DNA from: Megaleporinus macrocephalus
Lineage: Eukaryota; Chordata; Actinopteri; Characiformes; Anostomidae
NCBI GenBank assembly: GCA_021613375.1
Contig: CM038716.1
Location: 9,054,266-9,118,265, forward strand
Reading direction: 5' to 3'
Length of the DNA stretch: 64,000 nt
Both the position numbers and the translations under genes were made by a program. The notes beneath the pieces were generated by a model. That model was not told the DNA's origin. It was given only the letters and a program-made list of their open reading frames with translations, and made no database searches. Below, piece by piece: positions 23,151 to 33,128 of the stretch. Each line of letters begins with the position of its first letter. The stretch's first letter is position 1.

Positions 23151-24925
23151 TAAAGGAGCAGTATGTAAAATGATGCTGACCTGATGCTGATTCTTATTCC
23201 AAACAATAGGGGGCAACATATCACCAGAAAATGTTCCTCCTCCCTCTTCACTCCTTATCCAGTCTAGAAGAAACGTTCCGAGTTCAGCATCAATCTTTAT
23301 CCCGTTCCTCCCCAAAAGCATCTCCAGTGTTCTCTCTTGTTCTGCTTCTGTTTATATCACTTCTTTGGTTGCTACCAGTGACACTCGCTTACCGAGAGCT
23401 TCCACCATAGTTGTGTTTACTGTTCTTCTATTGATCTAACCAGGAGCAGCACCTTCATTATGATTAATCAGAGATTAGAATACGGCGTCGGGGCAGCGCT
23501 ACTTCCTCATCTTCACATGTTGGACTGATTCAGCTCCATAATACAGTGACTCACTATCACCTCTACATGTACAAAGTGGTACTACAGTGACTCACTATCA
23601 TCTTTTTGGTACAAAGTTGTACTACAATGACTCACTATCACCTCTACATGTACAAAGTTGTACTACATTGACTCACTATCATCTCTTCAGGTACAAAGTG
23701 GTACTACAGTGACTCACTATCACCTCTACATGTACAAAGTGGTACTACAGTGACTCACTATCATCTCTTCAGGTACAAAGTGGTACTACAGTGACTCACT
23801 ATCACCTCTTCAGGTACAAAGTGGTACTACAGTGACTCACTATCATCTCTTCAGGTACAAAGTGGTACTACAGTGACTCACTATCACCTCTTCAGGTACA
23901 AAGTGGTACTACAGTGACTCACTATCATCTCTTCAGGTACAAAGTGGTACTACAGTGACTCACTATCACCTCTACATGTACAAAGTGGTACTACAGTGAC
24001 TCACTATCACCTCTTCAGGTACAAAGTGGTACTACAGTGACTCACTATCACCTCTTCAGGTACAAAGTGGTACTACAGTGACTCACTATCACCTCTTCAG
24101 GTACAAAGTGGTACTACAGTGACTCGCTATCACCTCTACATGTACAAAGTGGTTCTACAGTGACTCACTATCACCTCTTCAGGTACAAAGTGGTACTACA
24201 GTGACTCACTATCATCTCTACATGTACAAAGTGGTTCTACAGTGACTCACTATCACCTCTTCAGGTACAAAGTGGTACTACAGTGACTCACTATCACCTC
24301 TTTAGGTACAAAGTAGTACTGCAGTGACTCACTATCACCTCTTCAGGTACAAAGTGGTATTACAGTGACTCATTATCACCTCTTCAGGTACAAAGTGGTA
24401 TTACAGTGACTCACTATCATCTCTTCAGGTACAAAGTGGTACTACAGTGACTCGCTGTCACCTCTTCAGGTACAAAGTGGTACTACAGTGACTCGCTGTC
24501 ACCTCTTCAGGGACAAAGTGGAATTATGAGACAGGTTAGCATGCTAATTAATGTAAATATTTCTGAATAGACATAGACGTCTTTGACACACTTCCCATAT
24601 CTTTACATTCTGTCAAGGCTGTAGGGGGAGGTCCAAATGTACCTCTGGCCTATTTAACAAATATACATAAAACATGGTTTATTCATAAAAGTCAGAGACA
24701 TTATACAAATTATAAAGACTTTTCTGAAGTGATGCATTGGTATAGTGGTGCACTGTTACAATAACAAGTGTCCCATCACCACCTGACGGGACCGCTGACA
24801 GACCCTAACATTATGCAAAGCTAGAGAGTGGAATATTTTACTCATATTTTTTTCCATCAATATACTGTGGGGACATTCTAAACACATGTACATTGTGATC
24901 TAAAAACATACATATTGCTCCTTTA
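23151..24925. mobile_element. Candidate non-autonomous DNA transposon with AAAGGAGC inverted termini
   Basis: The left end TAAAGGAGCAGTATGTA (23151-23167) is matched by the reverse complement of the right end (24909-24925), TAAAGGAGCAATATGTA, with one mismatch over 17 bases. Between them lie about 390 bp of unique text, a 41-bp array, and about 400 bp of unique text. I see no clear target-site duplication, so superfamily and exact boundaries are uncertain. No transposase fragment. Confidence 0.6.
23543..24521. repeat. 41-bp minisatellite, about 24 units
   Basis: Unit 41 bp (ggtacaaag at 23772 and 23813), with acagtgactcactatcac and ctcttcaggtacaaagtgg. The main dimorphism is cttcaggtac versus ctacatgtac. 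Nearly every unit contains TGACTCA, the exact AP-1 consensus. Confidence 0.96.
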
Positions 24926-25034
24926 AACCACTCTGAATGAGCGTGTTTAGCCAATTTTGAAAAACCCGGTGGAACTGCACTTTGTTAAGTACGAGCAGTT
25001 AGCTGTGGTCCGTTAGCTGCGTATTAACCCAAAG

Positions 25035-25054
25035 AGAGAGAGAGAGAGAGAGAG
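25035..25054. repeat. (GA)n microsatellite
   Basis: About ten GA repeats at the edge of the CpG-rich block. Confidence 0.9.
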
Positions 25055-25780
25055 TGCGGGAGAAAAAGGAAGGAAAAAAGCGGTCTAAGCAGCCTGAGCT
25101 GTGAATCTACAGCTGCTGTGTACGAGGGAAGAACGAGAGGAAGGAAAGCCGCAGGTCTGTGTCCCAGCGCGACCCTCGAAGAGCGTTTTTGGCCGAAAAC
25201 GGAGGAAAACAGAGGCAGCCCTGCTCTTTTCTATGGGACCGGTCACGTGACCCTGTGTTTGGCTCGTGACACGCACACATACGCGCGCACACAAGCTCGA
25301 GCTCGAGAAAAAAACTTCCCCGTCAGTTAGACGAGCATCCAAAACAGCAGGAAAAAGACGAAAACGAGGAAAATCAGTAATAAAAGCAGGAAATTCGGCG
25401 AGGGATTACAGCGGAGGAGGCTTCTGGTTTCAGAAAAGTGGTTTTGTTCGCTCTGGCGAGTTTGTTTTTATTCAGAAGTAGCGGCGGGATTTACCACAGG
25501 AGGAGCAGCTCCGTACGTTACCTCAGGAACAGCACGGGTAGGAATCCTGTTTATATCTCGCTTTTATCCACATTTTTCCTTCACAAACCCCGTTTTCTGT
25601 CGAGTTAGACGAGAATACGGAGCTAACCATTCATTGGGCAGCGGGACGTGTAGGCAGGACTGTGAGAAAAGCCTCTTTTGTAGCGGACTAGTTGACGAGT
25701 TGGCTGTTTTTCGCCAGTTCCACCTTAAACTGGTGCACGGATTAAGGTGGACCGGGAAAGCAGCCCTGTTTGACTGGTTT
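25040..25780 (+). promoter_or_regulatory. Candidate CpG-island promoter / 5' exon
   Basis: By eye there are about thirty CpGs between 25080 and 25520, with no depletion, in contrast to the CpG-poor rest of the window. Density continues more weakly to about 25780. The block holds a perfect E-box palindrome, no obvious TATA box, and purine-rich non-repetitive text. A possible splice donor (cacgg|gtaggaa) lies near 25539. Strand is assigned from the donor and from acceptor-like sites downstream and is tentative. The gene it might serve is not identifiable here. Confidence 0.45.
25241..25252. promoter_or_regulatory. Palindromic CACGTG E-box (CLEAR/USF-type)
   Basis: GGTCACGTGACC is a perfect 12-bp palindrome inside the CpG-rich block. 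GTCACGTGAC is the established CLEAR-type site bound by MiT/TFE factors and also by USF. Its location in a CpG island supports function, but binding is inferred. Confidence 0.55.
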
Positions 25781-26156
25781 ACTCTTCTCAGACTCTCTAA
25801 ATAAGGTGCTTGTGAGTGTGTTTGCGCTATTTTGGTGTCAGATTTGTTGCAGTGACACGTTCACTGTATTAAAGGGCAACTCCACCGATGTTTTTAAACA
25901 CTAAAGTTTAAATAAGACGCGAACGGCCCCTCAGAGTAGCTCAGAGTTGCTCACATATGAATGGAACCAGACGTCCACCTCGCTATCACCTCTACAGGTG
26001 TAGCGAAGAGGACGTCGAACAACTTTCTCTGGGGAAGCTTTTAAGAGGTGGACGTCTGGTTCCATTCACCACCACTGTGAGAGTATGTTTGTGCTATTTT
26101 GGCAGAGTGTCAGATTTTTTGCTGCCACACGGCCACTGTAGTCTCTCTCGAATCTC
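25781..26156. other. Dispersed-family fragments forming inverted repeats
   Basis: Contains an incomplete forward fragment (taaagggcaactccaccg, about 25870), a 23-bp perfect inverted repeat (25959-25981 with 26045-26067), and a reverse copy (26027-26081) of text found forward at 26239-26290. Confidence 0.7.
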
Positions 26157-26470
26157 TTAAAGGGCAACCCCACCGATTATTTTAACAGTAAAGTTTAAAT
26201 AATATGCAAACGGCCCTTCAGTGTAGAACAGAACTGTTTACAGTGGTGGTGAATGGAACCAGACGTCCACCTCTTAAAGCTTCCCCACAGAGTTATTACA
26301 GTAGAAGGTTATAAATGTCTGAGACACTGTTTATGATAGTTTTGAGAAGGTTTTGGCCTTAAACTCTGTTCATGGTGGAGGGATACATACAGGGGGCTGT
26401 GATTCCCATCACCATCACTGTAAATAACAATCTGAATCACCTTGTTTACATCTCAAACACTCAGTTATGT
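26157..26470 (+). mobile_element. Dispersed family copy C, unexpanded
   Basis: Shares taaagggcaaccccaccg, agtggtggtgaatggaacc and catggtggagggatacat with the 25.87-kb and 20.38-kb copies. At the site where copies A and B carry arrays, this copy has only cccatcaccatcactgtaaa (26405-26424). Confidence 0.72.
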
Positions 26471-26995
26471 GGAAACCTTAAAAACACTTGGTGGAATTTA
26501 CCTCTAAGTTTGTTTGGGCAAGTTTAATGACACTATTATGGTGGTCCTGGTGACCCCTAGACCTGGATCCAACTAAACAGGGCCTAAATCCCCAAAATAA
26601 TCTCAGTGTTAATGTCAAATAAGACCTCCTATAATTGATTTTCACCCTTCACTTTCTTTTCTTCATACTGTACGTCTGTATTTACACTGTCTGAAGCGTT
26701 CCTGCATCTTTAAGCCCCACCTCCCAAAGAGCCCAGTGAGCTCTGATTGGTCAGCTCATTCACTCTGGGCCAGAGCTGCATCCTGTGGCTGCTGTTACAG
26801 TAGCATCAGTCCTGTTGTATCAGTTTGATCCAGAGCCCGAACCTTAAAGCTGGTAGATCCACTTTTAAAAGCTGGGCTGGAGCAGGGCGTTGGTCAGTTT
26901 TTACTGGTTTAGCTCTCTGTGGGTTGTGCTGAGCTTGCCGGTAGGTGGGCAATAAGTACTGTGTTACAAGGTGATGTAACTGGGAAAATATGCAT
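26471..26995. other. Unique sequence with fish repeat-like patch
   Basis: 26700-26770 (ctttaagccccacctccc, ctctgattggtcagctc) resembles a recurrent teleost repeat and includes a CCAAT-type box in reverse. No exon recognised. Confidence 0.45.
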
Positions 26996-27374
26996 GAAGG
27001 TATTAGGGCTGTGTATCGGCAAGAACCTGGCGATACAATACGTATCGTGATAAAGCGGTCACGATTCAGTATATCGTGATATACTGCGATACTGCAAGCA
27101 AAGTGATATATTGCTATTTTTCTAATCTTACTATCAAAACACACCACTATATGAACAGGTTTATCAATGCTTACAATAGCGCTGCGCCCTTGTGCTGCTT
27201 GTTAATGTTGGAGTGGAGCTGAAAATGGATTACAACACTGCCATCTAGTGGTCAGAGGCTTAAACACAACACACAATGATTCTGCCAGGAATTTGTGTAT
27301 CGAAACTGTGTTTTTAGGAATCGATACAGTATCACCAAACATAATATCCCGATATTCTATATTTTAGAAGGTAT
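26996..27374 (+). mobile_element. hAT-type MITE (family 1) with perfect 8-bp TSD
   Basis: The element spans 27004-27366. It begins TAGGGCTGTGTATCGG and is flanked by identical 8-bp duplications GAAGGTAT (26996-27003 and 27367-27374). An 8-bp TSD and a TAGGG-type end are typical of hAT. The 3' terminal inverted repeat (normally ACACCCCTA) is lost or eroded in this copy. Body landmarks: cgatacaatacgtatcgtg, gcgcccttgtgctgcttg, ctgccatctagtggtcag. Confidence 0.85.
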
Positions 27375-28086
27375 GATGTTTATGATTAAGCATCATCGGT
27401 ATGTTAAGTGAACCTCATCTGCACAGCATTACAACTAGGCCTCCTGACATAAACAGGGACATTGATATTCTCTAATATACCTTAAAAACAGTCCAGTTTT
27501 TTGTAGGTTTTATTGTATTGAGCTGATATTTATTATTCTGCTTTGTAGTCAAGAATATATTTGACTCTGTAGAACCAAACAGTTCACACTGTAGCACTCC
27601 AGTATGGTAACGTATGGTGTGACGTAATGTCTTAATTGATTATGAGACTGAGTTCAGAATGGTTTGGTGAAATATTGTCATAGTTCTTTCCTCTGTAACT
27701 GTACCCCACCGTTCTATCTGCTTGGAAAGCTCCATCTATGACCATCACACAGTTCTGGGCGCTATTTTTAACCCCATCCTGCTGCAGGATCCCAGGCCTG
27801 TTTTCCCAGTTCAGTCCCCGAGTGGCAGGAATGTGGCCATAACACAGGCGGAATGTCCCAGTTCTGCACTAAAAATGCACCCGGGGAAGAAATAAAAGAG
27901 CGATTGTTTCAAAATAGAGGAACCCGATTGATCGTGCCTGTGTTTGGCGTCGTATGCTCCCCCCCTCGAACCCTTGTGTTCTCTTGTCACTTGGCTTGCT
28001 GTGCCGCGAGTCCTCCTTCTGACCGTCTCTGTTCAAATGCGCTTGTTTTGGTCAAAGGCCGCACATTTGTTTCTCCTGTTTTGCAG
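27375..28086. other. Unique non-coding sequence
   Basis: No repeat family recognised. It ends with a good polypyrimidine tract and acceptor (ttctcctgttttgcag, 28071-28086) for the candidate exon. Confidence 0.4.
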
Positions 28087-28148
28087 AAACGAGCCGGGAT
28101 TAGTGGCTTAAACGAGCCAGTTCACTGTGCAACCCTCTCTTGCGTCAG
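28087..28148 (+). other. Candidate exon (splice-flanked, 62 bp)
   Basis: Preceded by a strong acceptor (polypyrimidine ending tgttttgcag) and followed by a plausible donor (gcgtcag|gtagag). One of three frames is open throughout (starting KRAGISGLNE). The sequence is not part of any repeat in the window. It could be a 5' UTR or coding exon of a gene starting at the CpG block. Such AG/GT pairs also occur by chance, and I recognise no protein domain. Confidence 0.2.
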
Positions 28149-28506
28149 GTAGAGCACCGGAGACGCTGTGCGAGAGGAGCACGTGGGCGTCAGACCGCAG
28201 TCCTGTGGCTTTAGGTTTGAGTAGGAGACTAATAGCTTCTGAACTGTAAGCTCGATTTACTTTCTTTTTTTTCTTAAAGGATCCTTCAAATGTTCGTTTT
28301 CTCCAGATATGCATGACGTGTGAAGCACCTTTTTATGGCTGCCTTGCGTTTATTAACGTTGGCGTGGCTCATGTAGACGTCTGTCTAGGCTTCAAATCTG
28401 GTGGCGAAGGAAGTGGCTGAAAGAAAATAAGAGTGTGAACCAGAGAAGCTAATTTAGTTCTTGGAGGAAATGATTCTTTATGAACAAGCCACAGACTTGA
28501 TGGTGA

Positions 28507-28536
28507 TCTCTCTCTCTCTCTCTCTCACTTACTCAC

Positions 28537-28569
<33 letters not shown>
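28507..28569. repeat. (TC)n microsatellite
   Basis: TC repeats interrupted by acttactcactcac. Confidence 0.95.
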
Positions 28570-28571
<2 letters not shown>

Positions 28572-28664
28572 GTGTGTGTGCGCACACATGTTCCTTAATG
28601 TCTCCCACACATACACACTCACTTAGATTCTCAAAGGTTGTGCTGTTTCCTGTCTAATGTTCAG

Positions 28665-28700
28665 TTAGTGCAAGATGGCCAAGTGTAGTGCTCTGGGAAG
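28665..28700 (+). other. Candidate start-codon exon (36 bp)
   Basis: Acceptor gtttcctgtctaatgttcag (28645-28664) is followed by ttagtgcaagATGGCC, then a canonical donor AAG|gtaagc at 28701. The ATG (28675) is followed by G and would encode MAKCSALG, leaving phase 2. An in-frame stop lies just upstream, as expected for a first coding exon. I do not recognise the peptide. It could be coincidental. Confidence 0.22.
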
Positions 28701-28825
28701 GTAAGCTTCTTTAAGCTCTGCATACTTATTTGTTTATTTTAAAAGTGGCTGTTCGCCTTCGCTCAGAGGCGGGGGCCTGGTTTTGGGGTAAAAACAAAAT
28801 GGACATGATGGTTTCTGCTGATATG

Positions 28826-29202
28826 TTTAGCAGTAGGGGTGTAAGAAAATATTGAAATATTAAATATCGGGATATTTGGATATTATGTTTGGTGATACTG
28901 TATAAATTCTCAAAAACACAGTATCAATACTTAGATTCCGGGCAGACAGAGAATCATTGTGTGTTGTGTTTAAACCTCTGACCCCTAGATGGCAGTGTTG
29001 TAATCAGTTTTCAGCTCCACTCCAACATTAACAAGCAGCACAAGGGCGCAATGCTATTGTAAGCATCTGCAAACCTGTTCAAGTAGTGGTGTGTTTTAAT
29101 AGTAGGATTTGAAAAGTATCCAGTATTGCAGTATATCACGATATATTGAATAGTGAACGCTGTATCGCCAGGTTCTTGCCAATACACAGCCTTATTTTGC
29201 AA
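28826..29202 (-). mobile_element. hAT-type MITE (family 1), reverse copy
   Basis: The element spans 28834-29194, starting TAGGGGTGTAAG and ending CACAGCCTTA. Flanks tttagcag and ttttgcaa match at 6 of 8 positions, consistent with a decayed 8-bp target duplication. The body matches the 27.0-kb copy in reverse. Confidence 0.85.
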
Positions 29203-29329
29203 TATGAAAAATAGAGGAATTTCTATCGCTGTATCTGAATTGACCTTTAATCAATTCTACTTGAGTTTTAGTTATTATTTTAACCACACACATACACCTC
29301 TTCCGGCCTTTTCCCTTCTACATGGGCCA

Positions 29330-29480
29330 CCACTGTGAGTCAACTCGCACACTAGATTTGCCAAAGTGTTTTACATCGGCTGCCCTTCCTGACACAACCT
29401 TCACCACGTACCCAGGCTTGGGACAACATACACCCGTGCAGACACTCACACAATTGGAACTCACAATTTGGAACTAGGGG
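29330..29480. repeat. SINE/LINE-like dispersed fragment
   Basis: Contains ggctgcccttcctgacacaa and ccaggcttgggacaac, text that recurs in teleost retroposons. Too short to classify. Confidence 0.5.
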
Positions 29481-29487
29481 TTTCCCT

Positions 29488-29855
29488 CTACATAGTAGGG
29501 GTGTAAGAAAATATCGAATATTGGGATTTTTTGTTTCGTGATACTGTAGCGATTCTCAACAACACAGTATCGATACACAGATTCCTGGCAGACAGTGAAT
29601 CATTGTGTGTTGTGTTTGAACCTCAGACCACTTAATGGCAGTGTTGTAATCTATTTTCAGCTCCACTCCAACATTAACAAGCAGCACAAGGACGCAATGC
29701 TACTGTAAACATTGGCGAACCTGTTCATATAGTGGTGTTTTTTAATAGTAGGATTTGAAAAATCACAGTATATCACTTTTCTTGCAGTATCGCAATACAT
29801 CGTGATATATTGAATCGTGCCGCTGTATCACGATACGTATTGTATAGTAACATAG
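29488..29855 (-). mobile_element. hAT-type MITE (family 1), reverse copy, 3' end lost
   Basis: Starts TAGGGGTGTAAG at 29496 and runs to about 29847 with the family body in reverse. It stops at cgtattgtatag and lacks the last ~25 bases. Flanks ctacatag and taacatag match 6 of 8. It lies only about 300 bp from the previous copy, in the same orientation. Confidence 0.82.
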
Positions 29856-29977
29856 AAGTGCAGAATGTCCATAAATGTCAAAATGTCACGGCAGTCCTTC
29901 CTCTTATCACCCTGTACTGTGATAAGAAGCAAAACCATTTTCTGCTGCAAGAAAACAAAGTTAGCCAAATAAAGTTT

Positions 29978-30250
29978 CATCCATCCATTCATCTATTATC
30001 TTCCGCTTTATGCTGCTAATCGGTGTAATGGGTGGGTGGGTGGGGAGCTGGAGCCCATCCCAGCATCATCAGGCGAAGTTGGGGTGCACCATGGACAGGT
30101 CGCCAGTCCATCACATGGCCAACACACACTTACGCACACACTCACACCTACGGGCAGTTTAGAGTGAGGATCAATCTAACATGCATGTGTTTGGACTGTG
30201 GGAGGAAACCGGAGTACCCGGAGGAACCCACTCAAACACAGAGAGAACAA
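29978..30250 (-). repeat. Dispersed repeat with (CATC)n edge, reverse of the 11.1-kb family
   Basis: Starts catccatccattcatc and contains acctacgggcagtttagag and gactgtgggaggaaacc, the reverse complement of the 11105-11294 repeat. It is longer on the internal side than the 11.1-kb copy. Confidence 0.78.
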
Positions 30251-30304
30251 TAATCACTCCACACAGAACCACCTGACCACTACACCACCTCACCACTACA
30301 CCAC

Positions 30305-30769
30305 CTCACCACTAGGGCTGGCTATCACCACTGATTTCCCAGATCGTTTCAATCCCGATTCAAAAGGTCCAGATTCAATTTGATTTCCGATTTAATTTAA
30401 TGTAGATTCATTTAGGGATATTTCAGTTACAGTAATATGTTTTGTTTGAATATGAAAAGAGATTTTCAGAGAACAAGGAGCACTCAACCTACCATCACTA
30501 AAAACATTAGTGTTTATATGTTTCTGAATCCAAAATGTAGCCAGACATCTGCGTTCAAGTTCTGGGATGCCTTCACTTGTGCTCCAGCCATGCTTAACTG
30601 ATGTGCGCCCCCAGCCGAAAAACAGTGGCTGATCAGGGCGGGCAGAGGGGGCTGGAATGCTAATTTTAAAGATCGATCTCGGGTTTATACGAATCGATAT
30701 CGGATTATTCAAATAAAGATCGATTTGAATCGAAAAATCAATTTTTTTAAACACACCCCTACTGACCAC
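30305..30769 (+). mobile_element. hAT-type MITE (family 2), 449 bp, 8-bp TSD
   Basis: The element spans 30313-30761, beginning TAGGGCTGGCTATC and ending ACACACCCCTA, so the ends are inverted TAGGGSTG. Flanks CTCACCAC and CTGACCAC match 7 of 8. The interior contains gatcgat/gattcgat-rich text and is unrelated to family 1. It inserted into the short ctaccacctcac-like repeats that end the 29978-30250 repeat. Confidence 0.83.
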
Positions 30770-31809
30770 TACACCATAGCTGAATTGCGACCCATTGTAA
30801 TTGTGGATTAATGAGACAGACAGCACACATGTTTATGTTCAATACATGAATAAACAAATAAAATTATTTAAGATTTAAACGATTTTTAAATTAAAATTAA
30901 AATACATTTGGAGCATTGTTTGCTTTAAATCATAACTCCTTGTCTTCGTCAGGATGGGCTTGTTAGGCTCATGTATTTCTCCCTAAACATGATAAAAATA
31001 GTAAACAAAGTAATAAATGAACCACTTCAAGGTTTAAACAGATCAGTTGTTTGTGTGTCTAACACTGGTTAAGTAAACAACTTAATTTTTACAGAACAGC
31101 TGCCTTGTTGAGTTGTGAGTTCCTCAAAAGTTTGAGATGCTGACTTTAGTCTGAGAGCGGTTTATAACTATCACAGCCTACCAACCACTTCACCTCAGTT
31201 CTCTCATCAGTTGAGCACCAGTGCATGTGCCTGATGTTCTAGAATATATTGTTGGACTATAATAATATATGTGTAATTCCTCATTTGAATGCTATTGGTG
31301 TTCATGTTTGTAAGCTCTTGTCTGATTGGTCCTGTTAATCTAGTGCTTGCTTATAACGTGCTCATAAGTCAGTGATTCGACTCAGTGACCTTCAGGGGCA
31401 GTTTAGGAAGTTCACCAGATGACTTGAACAGCTCAATTTGGAAAGAATGAATCATACTAGAATGATGGGGGGGATTCTTTTAGGGGATTCCATCTACTTG
31501 AAGGGAGGGTGGAGAGTTAAGTACACTGGTTAAGTTATCGTCACGTCACTGTATTAATATAATTTTCTATTAAGCCTGGAGGAAGTCAACGATCCCACGT
31601 CTATGGATGTTAATATCGCAGTTGACTTCATTTACTCTAAAAGAAGGGGCTGATCTGTGAACGAAGGGTGGAGTCCCACCATGGCAGAAACATTTTACCT
31701 CACACGTCACGTAGAACTGAATTTATTACAGATGGACTGTTCTAACTGCTTAATGCTCTCCATCAACTCCAGATGAGAACCCAGTATTACATCAACATCC
31801 TAACTGAAC
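30770..31809. other. Unique AT-rich non-coding sequence
   Basis: No gene or repeat family recognised. Confidence 0.45.
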
Positions 31810-31896
31810 TAAACATCCTTAATACTGTCCTAACTTTAGAATAAACCCAACAGTGTCCTGACGTCTGTTGAGCCTTTATACAGTGACCGACAGCAG
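31810..31896 (+). repeat. Direct repeat, copy 1 of 2
   Basis: cttaatactgtcctaacttt and gtgaccgacagcagc are shared with 33043-33128, offset 1232 bp. Only a few mismatches over about 85 bp. Confidence 0.85.
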
Positions 31897-32833
31897 CGTC
31901 CACTATACCTGTAACCAGCAAAATGACCCCACGTTTATCTTTAAATCTAATATTTTGTTTAATTTTTGTTTTAAGGTCCTGCGTTGTGGGGATTCCTGTT
32001 TCTTTACTGTAGATTCTGTTAAATGTTAATTATTTTTATAGATGATTTCTGTGTTTTATGAGCACAGAGGAAGAAATAGCCTGCTTTCTAAGTGCCATGC
32101 TGCCGCTATGGAACTATAACGCAGTGCCCGCACATCCTGTGCGAACGCAGTAGCCTCTGAGCCTGAGCAGTGTAGTGAAAAGAAAGGCGTCCTATGTCAC
32201 TCACACTGTGCAGCGGGTAGTATGTGTTAAACCGGCCTGTCTCTGAAAACCTTCTTGTCTCTCAAATCTCTTGAACTGAGCGTATCGACCACAGCTCCAG
32301 CAGCGAAGTACAGTGTACTGTACATCCAGGTGATATACTAGACTCCCTTTAAAACGAAGGTGTGGAACGTTGTACAGAGAACTACTTTACCATGTGTTCG
32401 AGTGGTTCTTTTAATGTTCATGGTTTTATACAAGGCTTTCTGGACCCTATCCCACTGCTCACTGGGTAGCGGGGGCAGGAAACACCCGACAGGCCACCAG
32501 TCCATCGCAAGGCAGACCAGTTTAAATAAATAAAGGTTTGTTCGTCGTCTTCTTTCATTTGAGGTGAGGTGCAGAGAGGGTTAACTCACGTTCTCTTTTT
32601 TTTTTTTTTTTTTGCTTTTACAAGAACAGCTGTATAGGTTTCTATAGCCTATTCTTGTTAATGTTTGTATTTTTTTTAATTAATTAATTAATTTAGCCAG
32701 GCCTGACAGGCAATAAATGACAGGAAAAAGAGGATAGAGGAAAAAAAAGTATAAGAAAAAATATAAGTAAATACATAAACAACTAAATAAACGAAAAGAG
32801 AAAAAAAAAACAAAAAGAAAATATATATGTGTG

Positions 32834-32918
<85 letters not shown>

Positions 32919-33042
32919 CCCACAATCTCTACTCAAGTCCCACCTCTCAAGTTTGCTAATGAAATGAGTCCATCATAATAACATTAATGGCGATGCTAGG
33001 CTTTGGCGCTCAGCTAAAAGCCTAACAAGAGTAAACATTCTT
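31897..33042. other. Unique sequence with microsatellites
   Basis: Poly-T at about 32597-32614. A fragment of the ATGG-tailed repeat lies at 32450-32520. A-rich text at 32720-32820 precedes TA and GATA repeats. No exon recognised. Confidence 0.5.
32839..32917. repeat. (TA)n followed by (GATA)n
   Basis: TA run to about 32880, then nine GATA repeats. Confidence 0.95.
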
Positions 33043-33128
33043 AATACTGTCCTAACTTTAGAATAAACCCAACAGTGTCCTGACATCTGTTAAGCCTTTA
33101 TACAGTGACCGACAGCAGCTAACATCGT
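33043..33128 (+). repeat. Direct repeat, copy 2 of 2
   Basis: Matches 31810-31896 (see that entry). Confidence 0.85.

Noticed and set aside
26806..27147. 113-codon minus-strand frame
   Set aside because: Half of it lies in a hAT MITE and the rest in non-conserved text; chance frame.
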